In this document: piece by piece, positions 9,868-20,500 of the stretch
How positions within the stretch are numbered: the first letter of the stretch is position 1
How the letters are laid out: every line of letters begins with the position of its first letter
NCBI GenBank assembly: GCA_964019425.1
Contig: OZ025785.1
Span: 829,501 to 893,500, forward strand
Source: Flectonema sp. DT1601
Taxonomy: Eukaryota > Euglenozoa > Diplonemea > Diplonemida > Diplonemidae
Direction of reading: 5' to 3'
DNA: 64,000 nt
Program-made: the position numbers and the translations under genes
The notes under the pieces: generated by a model
The model's input: only the letters and a program-made list of their open reading frames with translations
Databases searched by the model: none
Told to the model about the DNA's origin: nothing

Positions 9868-12800
9868 TTAGAGCGAACAATTTTCAGTTTCCAAGAGGAC
9901 TGCTTCCACTTCAACGTCTTTTAATTCAAACTTTTTCTCCGAAGAAAAAGGTGATTCGATGTCACTCATTTCATCTTTCCCTTTTCTAAAACAAAAGCAG
10001 TAGGTGACAGCAATCACAATACAGGTCAGGACGACAAGACAAATACTTCCAATAATAATCCAAATGTATTCATTATTACCACCTTCACGATCTTCCTCAT
10101 AATCATCTTCATTAATAGAACTTGCAGCCACAACACCTGTTCCACTGAATGCATTGGAACTGTTTGAAGAGTTGGAGAGTGCCGCGACGTCAGATTCAAT
10201 TATTTCAACAGCGTTGCTGAAGCTCGCTCCCTGTTCCATCGTCAATTGGTATTCAACATATGATGAACCAGACTCACTAATAGAAACTTCTCTTTCGCTT
10301 TCACTCCCTTCAACGCATCCGGCAGCGGCTCTCAAATCCACCGTTCCAGGACAGGCAAGAGAAACACATTGTGAAGTCGGACACGCAAACACAATGGCAA
10401 CTTTTTGAACCACAATACCATTCTTGTTTGCTGACTTCAGAACAGCATCTTTTAACTGATTGAATGATATCTTAGATGGTGAACTCTGTACTTTAAGGAA
10501 AGTGTGCAATGAACGTCTGGAGATATCATTCTGATCCTTACTATTGCTTTCTTCGTGTTTGTCACTGCCGTGATCGTAGCTGTTGCTTTCTTCGTGGCTG
10601 TCACTGCCGTGATCCTTGCTGTTGCTTTCTTCATGCTTGTCACTGCCGTGATCCTTGCTGTTGCTTTCTTCGTGCTTGTCACTGCCGTGATCATAGCTGT
10701 TGCTTTCTTCGTGTTTGTCACTGCCGTGATCGTAGCTGTTGCTTTCTTCGTGGCTGTCACTGCCGTGATCCTTGCTGTTGCTTTCTTCATGCTTGTCACT
10801 GCCGTGATCCTTGCTGTTGCTTTCTTCGTGTTTGTCACTGCCGTGATCGTAGCTGTTGCTTTCTTCATGCTTGTCACTGCCGTGATCCTTGCTGTTGCTT
10901 TCTTCGTGTTTGTCACTGCCGTGATCGTAGCTGTTGCTTTCTTCGTGCTTGTCACTGCCGTGATCGTAGCTGTTGCTTTCTTCGTGCTTGTCACTGCCGT
11001 GATCCTTACTGTTGCTTTCTTCATGCTTGTCACTGCCGTGATCCTTGCTGTTGCTTTCTTCATGCTTGTCACTGCCGTGATCGTAGCTGTTGCTTTCTTC
11101 GTGCTTGTCACTGCCGTGATCGTAGCTGTTGCTTTCTTCGTGCTTGTCACTGCCGTGATCCTTACTGTTGCTTTCTTCATGCTTGTCACTGCCGTGATCC
11201 TTGCTGTTGCTTTCTTCATGCTTGTCACTGCCGTGATCATAGCTGTTGCTTTCTTCATGCTTGTCACTGCCGTGATCATAGCTGTTGCTTTCTTCGTGCT
11301 TGTCACTGCCGTGATCCTTGCTGTTGCTTTCTTCGTGCTTGTCACTGCCGTGATCCTTACTGTTGCTTTCTTCATGCTTGTCACTGCCGTGATCCTTGCT
11401 GTTGCTTTCTTCATGCTTGTCACTGCCGTGATCATAGCTGTTGCTTTCTTCATGCTTGTCACTGCCGTGATCATAGCTGTTGCTTTCTTCGTGCTTGTCA
11501 CTGCCGTGATCCTTGCTGTTGCTTTCTTCGTGCTTGTCACTGCCGTGATCCTTACTGTTGCTTTCTTCGTGCTTGTCACTGCCGTGATCATAGCTGTTGC
11601 TTTCTTCGTGCTTGTCACTGCCGTGATCGTAGCTGTTGCTTTCTTCGTGCTTGTCACTGCCGTGATCGTAGCTGTTGCTTTCTTCGTGCTTGTCACTGCC
11701 GTGATCCTTGCTGTTGCTTTCTTCGTGCTTGTCACTGCCGTGATCATAGCTGTTGCTTTCTTCGTGCTTGTCACTGCCGTGATCGTAGCTGTTGCTTTCT
11801 TCGTGCTTGTCACTGCCGTGATCCTTGCTGTTGCTTTCTTCATGCTTGTCACTGCCGTGATCCTTGCTGTTGCTTTCTTCGTGCTTGTCACTGCCGTGAT
11901 CATAGCTGTTGCTTTCTTCGTGCTTGTCACTGCCGTGATCCTTGCTGTTGCTTTCTTCATGCTTGTCACTGCCGTGATCGTAGCTGTTGCTTTCTTCGTG
12001 CTTGTAACTGCCGTGATCCTTGCTGTTGCTTTCTTCATGCTTGTCACTGCCGTGATCCTTACTGTTGCTTTCTTCGTGCTTGTCACTGCCGTGATCCTTG
12101 CTGTTGCTTTCTTCATGCTTGTCACTGCCGTGATCCTTGCTGTTGCTTTCTTCGTGCTTGTCACTGCCGTGATCGTAGCTGTTGCTTTCTTCGTGCTTGT
12201 CACTGCCGTGATCCTTGCTGTTGCTTTCTTCATGCTTGTCACTGCCGTGATCCTTGCTGTTGCTTTCTTCGTGCTTGTCACTGCCGTGATCCTTGCTGTT
12301 GCTTTCTTCGTGCTTGTCACTGCCGTGATCCTTGCTGTTGCTTTCTTCGTGCTTGTCACTGCCGTGATCCTTGCTGTTGCTTTCTTCATGCTTGTCACTG
12401 CCGTGATCCTTGCTGTTGCTTTCTTCGTGCTTGTCACTGCCGTGATCCTTGCTGTTGCTTTCTTCGTGCTTGTCACTGCCGTGATCATAGCTGTTGCTTT
12501 CTTCGTGCTTGTCACTGCCGTGATCATAGCTGTTGCTTTCTTCGTGCTTGTCACTGCCGTGATCCTTGCTGTTGCTTTCTTCATGCTTGTCACTGCCGTG
12601 ATCCTTACTGTTGCTTTCTTCGTGCTTGTCACTGCCGTGATCGTAGCTGTTGCTTTCTTCGTGCTTGTCACTGCCGTGATCCTTGCTGTTGCTTTCTTCG
12701 TGCTTGTCACTGCCGTGATCATAGCTGTTGCTTTCTTCGTGCTTGTCACTGCCGTGATCATAGCTGTTGCTTTCTTCGTGCTTGTCACTGCCGTGATCCT

Positions 12801-13836
12801 TGCTGTTGCTTTCTTCATGCTTGTCACTGCCGTGATCCTTACTGTTGCTTTCTTCGTGCTTGTCACTGCCGTGATCGTAGCTGTTGCTTTCTTCGTGCTT
12901 GTCACTGCCGTGATCATAGCTGTTGCTTTCTTCGTGCTTGTCACTGCCGTGATCCTTGCTGTTGCTTTCTTCATGCTTGTCACTGCCGTGATCCTTGCTG
13001 TTGCTTTCTTCGTGCTTGTCACTGCCGTGATCGTAGCTGTTGCTTTCTTCGTGCTTGTCACTGCCGTGATCCTTGCTGTTGCTTTCTTCATGCTTGTCAC
13101 TGCCGTGATCCTTGCTGTTACTTTCTTCATGCTTGTCACTGCCGTGATCCTTGCTGTTGCTTTCTTCGTGCTTGTCACTGCCGTGATCGTAGCTGTTGCT
13201 TTCTTCGTGCTTGTAACTGCCGTGATCCTTGCTGTTGCTTTCTTCATGCTTGTCACTGCCGTGATCCTTACTGTTGCTTTCTTCGTGCTTGTCACTGCCG
13301 TGATCCTTGCTGTTGCTTTCTTCGTGCTTGTCACTGCCGTGATCGTAGCTGTTGCTTTCTTCGTGCTTGTCACTGCCGTGATCCTTGCTGTTGCTTTCTT
13401 CATGCTTGTCACTGCCGTGATCGTAGCTGTTGCTTTCTTCGTGCTTGTCACTGCCGTGATCCTTGCTGTTACTTTCTTCATGCTTGTCACTGCCGTGATC
13501 CTTGCTGTTGCTTTCTTCGTGCTTGTCACTGCCGTGATCGTAGCTGTTGCTTTCTTCGTGCTTGTCACTGCCGTGATCCTTGCTGTTGCTTTCTTCGTGC
13601 TTGTCACTGCCGTGATCCTTACTGTTGCTGTTGCCACTCTCTTTCTTTGAGCCATCAGTAAACATGTCATCAGTTGAACTCATCGATGAGTTAGATGAGG
13701 ATGAGTTGATATCATCTTTGACAGTTGGCAATAACTTGTCTCCATCATTCGTACCACTCACGACACTCGGATTCATATCTTCTGAAGAAAGACAAACCGC
13801 GATCAGCGACACAAATAATATCATGCGAGAACACAT
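9868..13836 (-). CDS. Repeat-stalk type I membrane protein, copy 2 (79 repeats)
   Basis: Single frame of 1322 residues from the ATG at 13836, with the same architecture as copy 1: signal peptide, Ser-rich linker, about 79 units of the 13-residue repeat, four-Cys membrane-proximal domain, membrane span (YIWIIIGSICLVVLTCIVIA), short tail ending TENCSL. It differs from copy 1 by SVVSGTNDG and ESGNSNS before the array and by a juxtamembrane EEDREGGNNEY. Two units carry GSYKHEE instead of GSDKHEE, exactly 31 units apart. No frame-breaking change is seen. Confidence 0.85.
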   Translation of the reverse strand: MCSRMILFVSLIAVCLSSEDMNPSVVSGTNDGDKLLPTVKDDINSSSSNSSMSSTDDMFTDGSKKESGNSNSKDHGSDKHEESNSKDHGSDKHEESNSYDHGSDKHEESNSKDHGSDKHEESNSKDHGSDKHEESNSYDHGSDKHEESNSKDHGSDKHEESNSYDHGSDKHEESNSKDHGSDKHEESNSKDHGSDKHEESNSKDHGSYKHEESNSYDHGSDKHEESNSKDHGSDKHEESNSKDHGSDKHEESNSKDHGSDKHEESNSYDHGSDKHEESNSKDHGSDKHEESNSKDHGSDKHEESNSYDHGSDKHEESNSYDHGSDKHEESNSKDHGSDKHEESNSKDHGSDKHEESNSYDHGSDKHEESNSYDHGSDKHEESNSKDHGSDKHEESNSYDHGSDKHEESNSKDHGSDKHEESNSKDHGSDKHEESNSYDHGSDKHEESNSYDHGSDKHEESNSKDHGSDKHEESNSKDHGSDKHEESNSKDHGSDKHEESNSKDHGSDKHEESNSKDHGSDKHEESNSKDHGSDKHEESNSKDHGSDKHEESNSYDHGSDKHEESNSKDHGSDKHEESNSKDHGSDKHEESNSKDHGSDKHEESNSKDHGSYKHEESNSYDHGSDKHEESNSKDHGSDKHEESNSYDHGSDKHEESNSKDHGSDKHEESNSKDHGSDKHEESNSYDHGSDKHEESNSYDHGSDKHEESNSKDHGSDKHEESNSYDHGSDKHEESNSYDHGSDKHEESNSYDHGSDKHEESNSKDHGSDKHEESNSKDHGSDKHEESNSYDHGSDKHEESNSYDHGSDKHEESNSKDHGSDKHEESNSKDHGSDKHEESNSKDHGSDKHEESNSYDHGSDKHEESNSYDHGSDKHEESNSKDHGSDKHEESNSKDHGSDKHEESNSYDHGSDKHEESNSYDHGSDKHEESNSKDHGSDKHEESNSKDHGSDKHEESNSYDHGSDKHEESNSYDHGSDKHEESNSKDHGSDKHEESNSYDHGSDKHEESNSKDHGSDKHEESNSKDHGSDSHEESNSYDHGSDKHEESNSYDHGSDKHEESNSKDHGSDKHEESNSKDHGSDSHEESNSYDHGSDKHEESNSKDQNDISRRSLHTFLKVQSSPSKISFNQLKDAVLKSANKNGIVVQKVAIVFACPTSQCVSLACPGTVDLRAAAGCVEGSESEREVSISESGSSYVEYQLTMEQGASFSNAVEIIESDVAALSNSSNSSNAFSGTGVVAASSINEDDYEEDREGGNNEYIWIIIGSICLVVLTCIVIAVTYCFCFRKGKDEMSDIESPFSSEKKFELKDVEVEAVLLETENCSL
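10541..13629 (-). repeat. 39-bp tandem array, copy 2 (about 79 units)
   Basis: In-frame 39-bp units. The Asp-to-Tyr marker (gtaactgcc in place of gtcactgcc) occurs at 12006 and 13215. The spacing of 1209 bp equals 31 units, indicating an internal duplication. Confidence 0.95.
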
Positions 13837-13888
13837 TTTGTGTAAAATTAAATCTATCGATAAGATAAGAAGTGATGCACAACTCACA

Positions 13889-14577
13889 ATTAGTATTCAA
13901 AACAACTCAATTTAACTATCTCACGCAATAAGAAATCAAAGCATCCCTGTTATAGTAAAAAGTATTAATATTGAACCGAAGAATAAGAATGTTTCATCAT
14001 CACGGCCTGGCAATAAAGTTGCGGTAAAGATTAATAACCAGCAACAAGCAGAACCGTTGGATAGTAATTTAGATTCAATAAGAGAGTTTCCATAAAAAAG
14101 GAATTTCACAATTGATATTGTAAGAGACAAAAGGTAATTAAAAGAGAGGAGGTGAGAAGGAAATATGATGGAACTGGCAGGCCACAGGAAGTGGCGTTCA
14201 GACTTACTCAAAGAAACTGACTTAGACGAAGACTTTCTTTTACTAAGTTAGAAACTAAAAGAAAAAATAAATTATTAAAAATATTTAGTTTGATTCACAT
14301 TGCTGTTTGTGATTATTACAAAAAGAAGTTACATTTCATTTCTGATTCCCAATTAAACTCTGCTGTCTAAAGCAACCCAAAACAGTGGACAGATGTATTT
14401 GAGGAAGCATCATGAAAAGCAGGAGAGACAAATTAATTATAAACAAACGAAAATATAACTTCATCAAAATTAATCATTGTAAATACACAAAACTATACTA
14501 TACTATTCAAGGTACTGACATTAACCAATGAAGGAAAATATTTTTTATCATTTGATTTTCTTTTTTTGCATGCTTGA
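13889..14577. repeat. Spacer block C of the tandem cluster
   Basis: Holds the 5' flank of copy 2 and the 3' flank of copy 3. It is essentially indistinguishable by eye from block D (21524-22212), including the small insertion near 14145-14165, so C and D separated very recently or were homogenised. No coding potential seen. Confidence 0.85.
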
Positions 14578-17500
14578 TTAGAGCGAACAATTTTCAGTTT
14601 CCAAGAGGACTGCTTCCACTTCAACGTCTTTTAATTCAAACTTTTTCTCCGAAGAAAAAGGTGATTCGATGTCACTCATTTCATCTTTCCCTTCTCTAAA
14701 ACAAAAGCAGTAGGTGACAGCAATCACAATACAGGTCAGGACGACAAGACAAATACTTCCAATAATAATCCAAATGTATTCATTATTACCACCTTCACGA
14801 TCTTCCTCATAATCATCTTCATTAATAGAACTTGCAGCCACAACACCTGTTCCACTGAATGCATTGGAACTGTTTGAAGAGTTGGAGAGTGCCGCGACGT
14901 CAGATTCAATGATTTCAACAGCGTTGCTGAAGCTCGCTCCCTGTTCCATCGTCAATTGGTATTCAACATATGATGAACCAGACTCACTAATAGAAACTTC
15001 TCTTTCGCTTTCACTCCCTTCAACGCATCCGGCAGCGGCTCTTAAATCCACCGTTCCAGGACAGGCAAGAGAAACACATTGTGAAGTCGGACACGCAAAC
15101 ACAATGGCAACTTTTTGAACCACAATACCATTCTTGTTTGCTGACTTCAGAACAGCATCTTTTAACTGATTGAATGATATCTTAGATGGTGAACTCAGTA
15201 CTTTAAGGAAAGTGTGCAATGAACGTCTGGAGATATCATTCTGATCCTTACTATTGCTTCCTTCGTGTTTGTCACTGCCGTGATCGTAGCTGTTGCTTTC
15301 TTCATGCTTGTCACTGCCGTGATCCTTGCTGTTGCTTCCTTCGTGCTTGTCACTGCCGTGATCATAGCTGTTGCTTTCTTCGTGTTTGTCACTGCCGTGA
15401 TCGTAGCTGTTGCTTTCTTCATGCTTGTCACTGCCGTGATCCTTGCTGTTGCTTCCTTCGTGCTTGTCACTGCCGTGATCATAGCTGTTGCTTTCTTCGT
15501 GCTTGTCACTGCCGTGATCGTAGCTGTTGCTTTCTTCGTGCTTGTCACTGCCGTGATCATAGCTGTTGCTTTCTTCATGCTTGTCACTGCCGTGATCATA
15601 GCTGTTGCTTTCTTCATGCTTGTCACTGCCGTGATCATAGCTGTTGCTTTCTTCATGCTTGTCACTGCCGTGATCATAGCTGTTGCTTCCTTCGTGCTTG
15701 TCACTGCCGTGATCCTTGCTGTTGCTTTCTTCATGCTTGTCACTACCGTGATCCTTGCTGTTGCTTTCTTCGTGCTTGTCACTGCCGTGATCATAGCTGT
15801 TGCTTTCTTCATGCTTGTCGCTGCCGTGATCATAGCTGTTGCTTTCTTCGTGCTTGTCACTGCCGTGATCCTTGCTGTTGCTTCCTTCGTGCTTGTCACT
15901 GCCGTGATCATAGCTGTTGCTTTCTTCATGCTTGTCACTGCCGTGATCATAGCTGTTGCTTTCTTCATGCTTGTCACTGCCGTGATCATAGCTGTTGCTT
16001 CCTTCGTGCTTGTCACTGCCGTGATCATAGCTGTTGCTTTCTTCATGCTTGTCACTGCCGTGATCATAGCTGTTGCTTCCTTCGTGCTTGTCACTGCCGT
16101 GATCATAGCTGTTGCTTTCTTCATGCTTGTCACTGCCGTGATCATAGCTGTTGCTTCCTTCGTGCTTGTCACTGCCGTGATCATAGCTGTTGCTTTCTTC
16201 ATGCTTGTCACTGCCGTGATCATAGCTGTTGCTTCCTTCGTGCTTGTCACTGCCGTGATCATAGCTGTTGCTTTCTTCATGCTTGTCACTGCCGTGATCC
16301 TTGTTGTTGCTTTCTTCATGCTTGTCACTGCCGTGATCATAGCTGTTGCTTCCTTCGTGCTTGTCACTGCCGTGATCATAGCTGTTGCTTTCTTCATGCT
16401 TGTCACTGCCGTGATCATAGCTGTTGCTTCCTTCGTGCTTGTCACTGCCGTGATCATAGCTGTTGCTTTCTTCATGCTTGTCACTGCCGTGATCATAGCT
16501 GTTGCTTTCTTCATGTTTGTCACTGCCGTGATCATAGCTGTTGCTTTCTTCGTGCTTGTCACTGCCGTGATCATAGCTGTTGCTTTCTTCATGCTTGTCA
16601 CTGCCGTGATCATAGCTGTTGCTTCCTTCGTGCTTGTCACTGCCGTGATCCTTGCTGTTGCTTTCTTCATGCTTGTCACTACCGTGATCCTTGCTGTTGC
16701 TTTCTTCGTGCTTGTCACTGCCGTGATCATAGCTGTTGCTTTCTTCATGCTTGTCGCTGCCGTGATCATAGCTGTTGCTTTCTTCGTGCTTGTCACTGCC
16801 GTGATCATAGCTGTTGCTTCCTTCGTGCTTGTCACTGCCGTGATCCTTGCTGTTGCTTCCTTCGTGCTTGTCACTGCCGTGATCATAGCTGTTGCTTTCT
16901 TCATGCTTGTCACTGCCGTGATCATAGCTGTTGCTTTCTTCATGCTTGTCACTGCCGTGATCATAGCTGTTGCTTCCTTCGTGCTTGTCACTGCCGTGAT
17001 CATAGCTGTTGCTTTCTTCATGCTTGTCACTGCCGTGATCATAGCTGTTGCTTCCTTCGTGCTTGTCACTGCCGTGATCATAGCTGTTGCTTTCTTCATG
17101 CTTGTCACTGCCGTGATCATAGCTGTTGCTTCCTTCGTGCTTGTCACTGCCGTGATCATAGCTGTTGCTTTCTTCATGCTTGTCACTGCCGTGATCCTTG
17201 CTGTTGCTTTCTTCATGCTTGTCACTGCCGTGATCATAGCTGTTGCTTCCTTCGTGCTTGTCACTGCCGTGATCATAGCTGTTGCTTTCTTCATGCTTGT
17301 CACTGCCGTGATCATAGCTGTTGCTTCCTTCGTGCTTGTCACTGCCGTGATCATAGCTGTTGCTTCCTTCGTGCTTGTCACTGCCGTGATCATAGCTGTT
17401 GCTTTCTTCATGCTTGTCACTGCCGTGATCATAGCTGTTGCTTCCTTCGTGCTTGTCACTGCCGTGATCATAGCTGTTGCTTCCTTCGTGCTTGTCACTG

Positions 17501-20500
17501 CCGTGATCATAGCTGTTGCTTTCTTCATGCTTGTCACTGCCGCGATCCTTGCTGTTGCTTTCTTCATGCTTGTCACTGCCGTGATCATAGCTGTTGCTTC
17601 CTTCGTGCTTGTCACTGCCGTGATCATAGCTGTTGCTTCCTTCGTGCTTGTCACTGCCGTGATCCTTGCTGTTGCTTTCTTCATGCTTGTCACTACCGTG
17701 ATCCTTGCTGTTGCTTTCTTCGTGCTTGTCACTGCCGTGATCATAGCTGTTGCTTTCTTCATGCTTGTCGCTGCCGTGATCATAGCTGTTGCTTTCTTCG
17801 TGCTTGTCACTGCCGTGATCATAGCTGTTGCTTCCTTCGTGCTTGTCACTGCCGTGATCATAGCTGTTGCTTTCTTCATGCTTGTCACTGCCGTGATCCT
17901 TGCTGTTGCTTCCTTCGTGCTTGTCACTGCCGTGATCATAGCTGTTGCTTTCTTCATGCTTGTCACTGCCGTGATCATAGCTGTTGCTTTCTTCATGCTT
18001 GTCACTGCCGTGATCATAGCTGTTGCTTCCTTCGTGCTTGTCACTGCCGTGATCATAGCTGTTGCTTTCTTCATGCTTGTCACTGCCGTGATCATAGCTG
18101 TTGCTTCCTTCGTGCTTGTCACTGCCGTGATCATAGCTGTTGCTTTCTTCATGCTTGTCACTGCCGTGATCATAGCTGTTGCTTCCTTCGTGCTTGTCAC
18201 TGCCGTGATCATAGCTGTTGCTTTCTTCATGCTTGTCACTGCCGTGATCATAGCTGTTGCTTCCTTCGTGCTTGTCACTGCCGTGATCATAGCTGTTGCT
18301 TTCTTCATGCTTGTCACTGCCGTGATCCTTGCTGTTGCTTTCCGCATGCTTGTCACTGCCGTGATCATAGCTGTTGCTTCCTTCGTGCTTGTCACTGCCG
18401 TGATCATAGCTGTTGCTTTCTTCATGCTTGTCACTGCCGTGATCATAGCTGTTGCTTCCTTCGTGCTTGTCACTGCCGTGATCATAGCTGTTGCTTTCTT
18501 CATGCTTGTCACTGCCGTGATCATAGCTGTTGCTTTCTTCATGTTTGTCACTGCCGTGATCATAGCTGTTGCTTTCTTCGTGCTTGTCACTGCCGTGATC
18601 ATAGCTGTTGCTTTCTTCATGCTTGTCACTGCCGTGATCATAGCTGTTGCTTCCTTCGTGCTTGTCACTGCCGTGATCCTTGCTGTTGCTTTCTTCATGC
18701 TTGTCACTACCGTGATCCTTGCTGTTGCTTTCTTCGTGCTTGTCACTGCCGTGATCATAGCTGTTGCTTTCTTCATGCTTGTCGCTGCCGTGATCATAGC
18801 TGTTGCTTTCTTCGTGCTTGTCACTGCCGTGATCATAGCTGTTGCTTCCTTCGTGCTTGTCACTGCCGTGATCCTTGCTGTTGCTTCCTTCGTGCTTGTC
18901 ACTGCCGTGATCATAGCTGTTGCTTTCTTCATGCTTGTCACTGCCGTGATCATAGCTGTTGCTTCCTTCGTGCTTGTCACTGCCGTGATCATAGCTGTTG
19001 CTTTCTTCATGCTTGTCACTGCCGTGATCATAGCTGTTGCTTCCTTCGTGCTTGTCACTGCCGTGATCATAGCTGTTGCTTTCTTCATGCTTGTCACTGC
19101 CGTGATCATAGCTGTTGCTTCCTTCGTGCTTGTCACTGCCGTGATCATAGCTGTTGCTTTCTTCATGCTTGTCACTGCCGTGATCATAGCTGTTGCTTCC
19201 TTCGTGCTTGTCACTGCCGTGATCCTTGCTGTTGCTTCCTTCGTGCTTGTCACTGCCGTGATCATAGCTGTTGCTTTCTTCATGCTTGTCACTGCCGTGA
19301 TCATAGCTGTTGCTTCCTTCGTGCTTGTCACTGCCGTGATCATAGCTGTTGCTTTCTTCATGCTTGTCACTGCCGTGATCATAGCTGTTGCTTCCTTCGT
19401 GCTTGTCACTGCCGTGATCCTTGCTGTTGCTTTCTTCATGCTTGTCACTGCCGTGATCATAGCTGTTGCTTTCTTCATGCTTGTCACTGCCGTGATCATA
19501 GCTGTTGCTTCCTTCGTGCTTGTCACTGCCGTGATCATAGCTGTTGCTTTCTTCATGCTTGTCACTGCCGTGATCATAGCTGTTGCTTCCTTCGTGCTTG
19601 TCACTGCCGTGATCATAGCTGTTGCTTTCTTCATGCTTGTCACTGCCGTGATCATAGCTGTTGCTTCCTTCGTGCTTGTCACTGCCGTGATCATAGCTGT
19701 TGCTTTCTTCATGCTTGTCACTGCCGTGATCATAGCTGTTGCTTCCTTCGTGCTTGTCACTGCCGTGATCATAGCTGTTGCTTTCTTCATGCTTGTCACT
19801 GCCGTGATCCTTGCTGTTGCTTTCTTCATGCTTGTCACTGCCGTGATCATAGCTGTTGCTTCCTTCGTGCTTGTCACTGCCGTGATCATAGCTGTTGCTT
19901 TCTTCATGCTTGTCACTGCCGTGATCATAGCTGTTGCTTCCTTCGTGCTTGTCACTGCCGTGATCATAGCTGTTGCTTTCTTCATGCTTGTCACTGCCGT
20001 GATCATAGCTGTTGCTTTCTTCATGTTTGTCACTGCCGTGATCATAGCTGTTGCTTTCTTCGTGCTTGTCACTGCCGTGATCATAGCTGTTGCTTTCTTC
20101 ATGCTTGTCACTGCCGTGATCATAGCTGTTGCTTCCTTCGTGCTTGTCACTGCCGTGATCCTTGCTGTTGCTTTCTTCATGCTTGTCACTACCGTGATCC
20201 TTGCTGTTGCTTTCTTCGTGCTTGTCACTGCCGTGATCATAGCTGTTGCTTTCTTCATGCTTGTCGCTGCCGTGATCATAGCTGTTGCTTTCTTCGTGCT
20301 TGTCACTGCCGTGATCATAGCTGTTGCTTCCTTCGTGCTTGTCACTGCCGTGATCCTTGCTGTTGCTTCCTTCGTGCTTGTCACTGCCGTGATCATAGCT
20401 GTTGCTTTCTTCATGCTTGTCACTGCCGTGATCATAGCTGTTGCTTTCTTCATGCTTGTCACTGCCGTGATCATAGCTGTTGCTTCCTTCGTGCTTGTCA

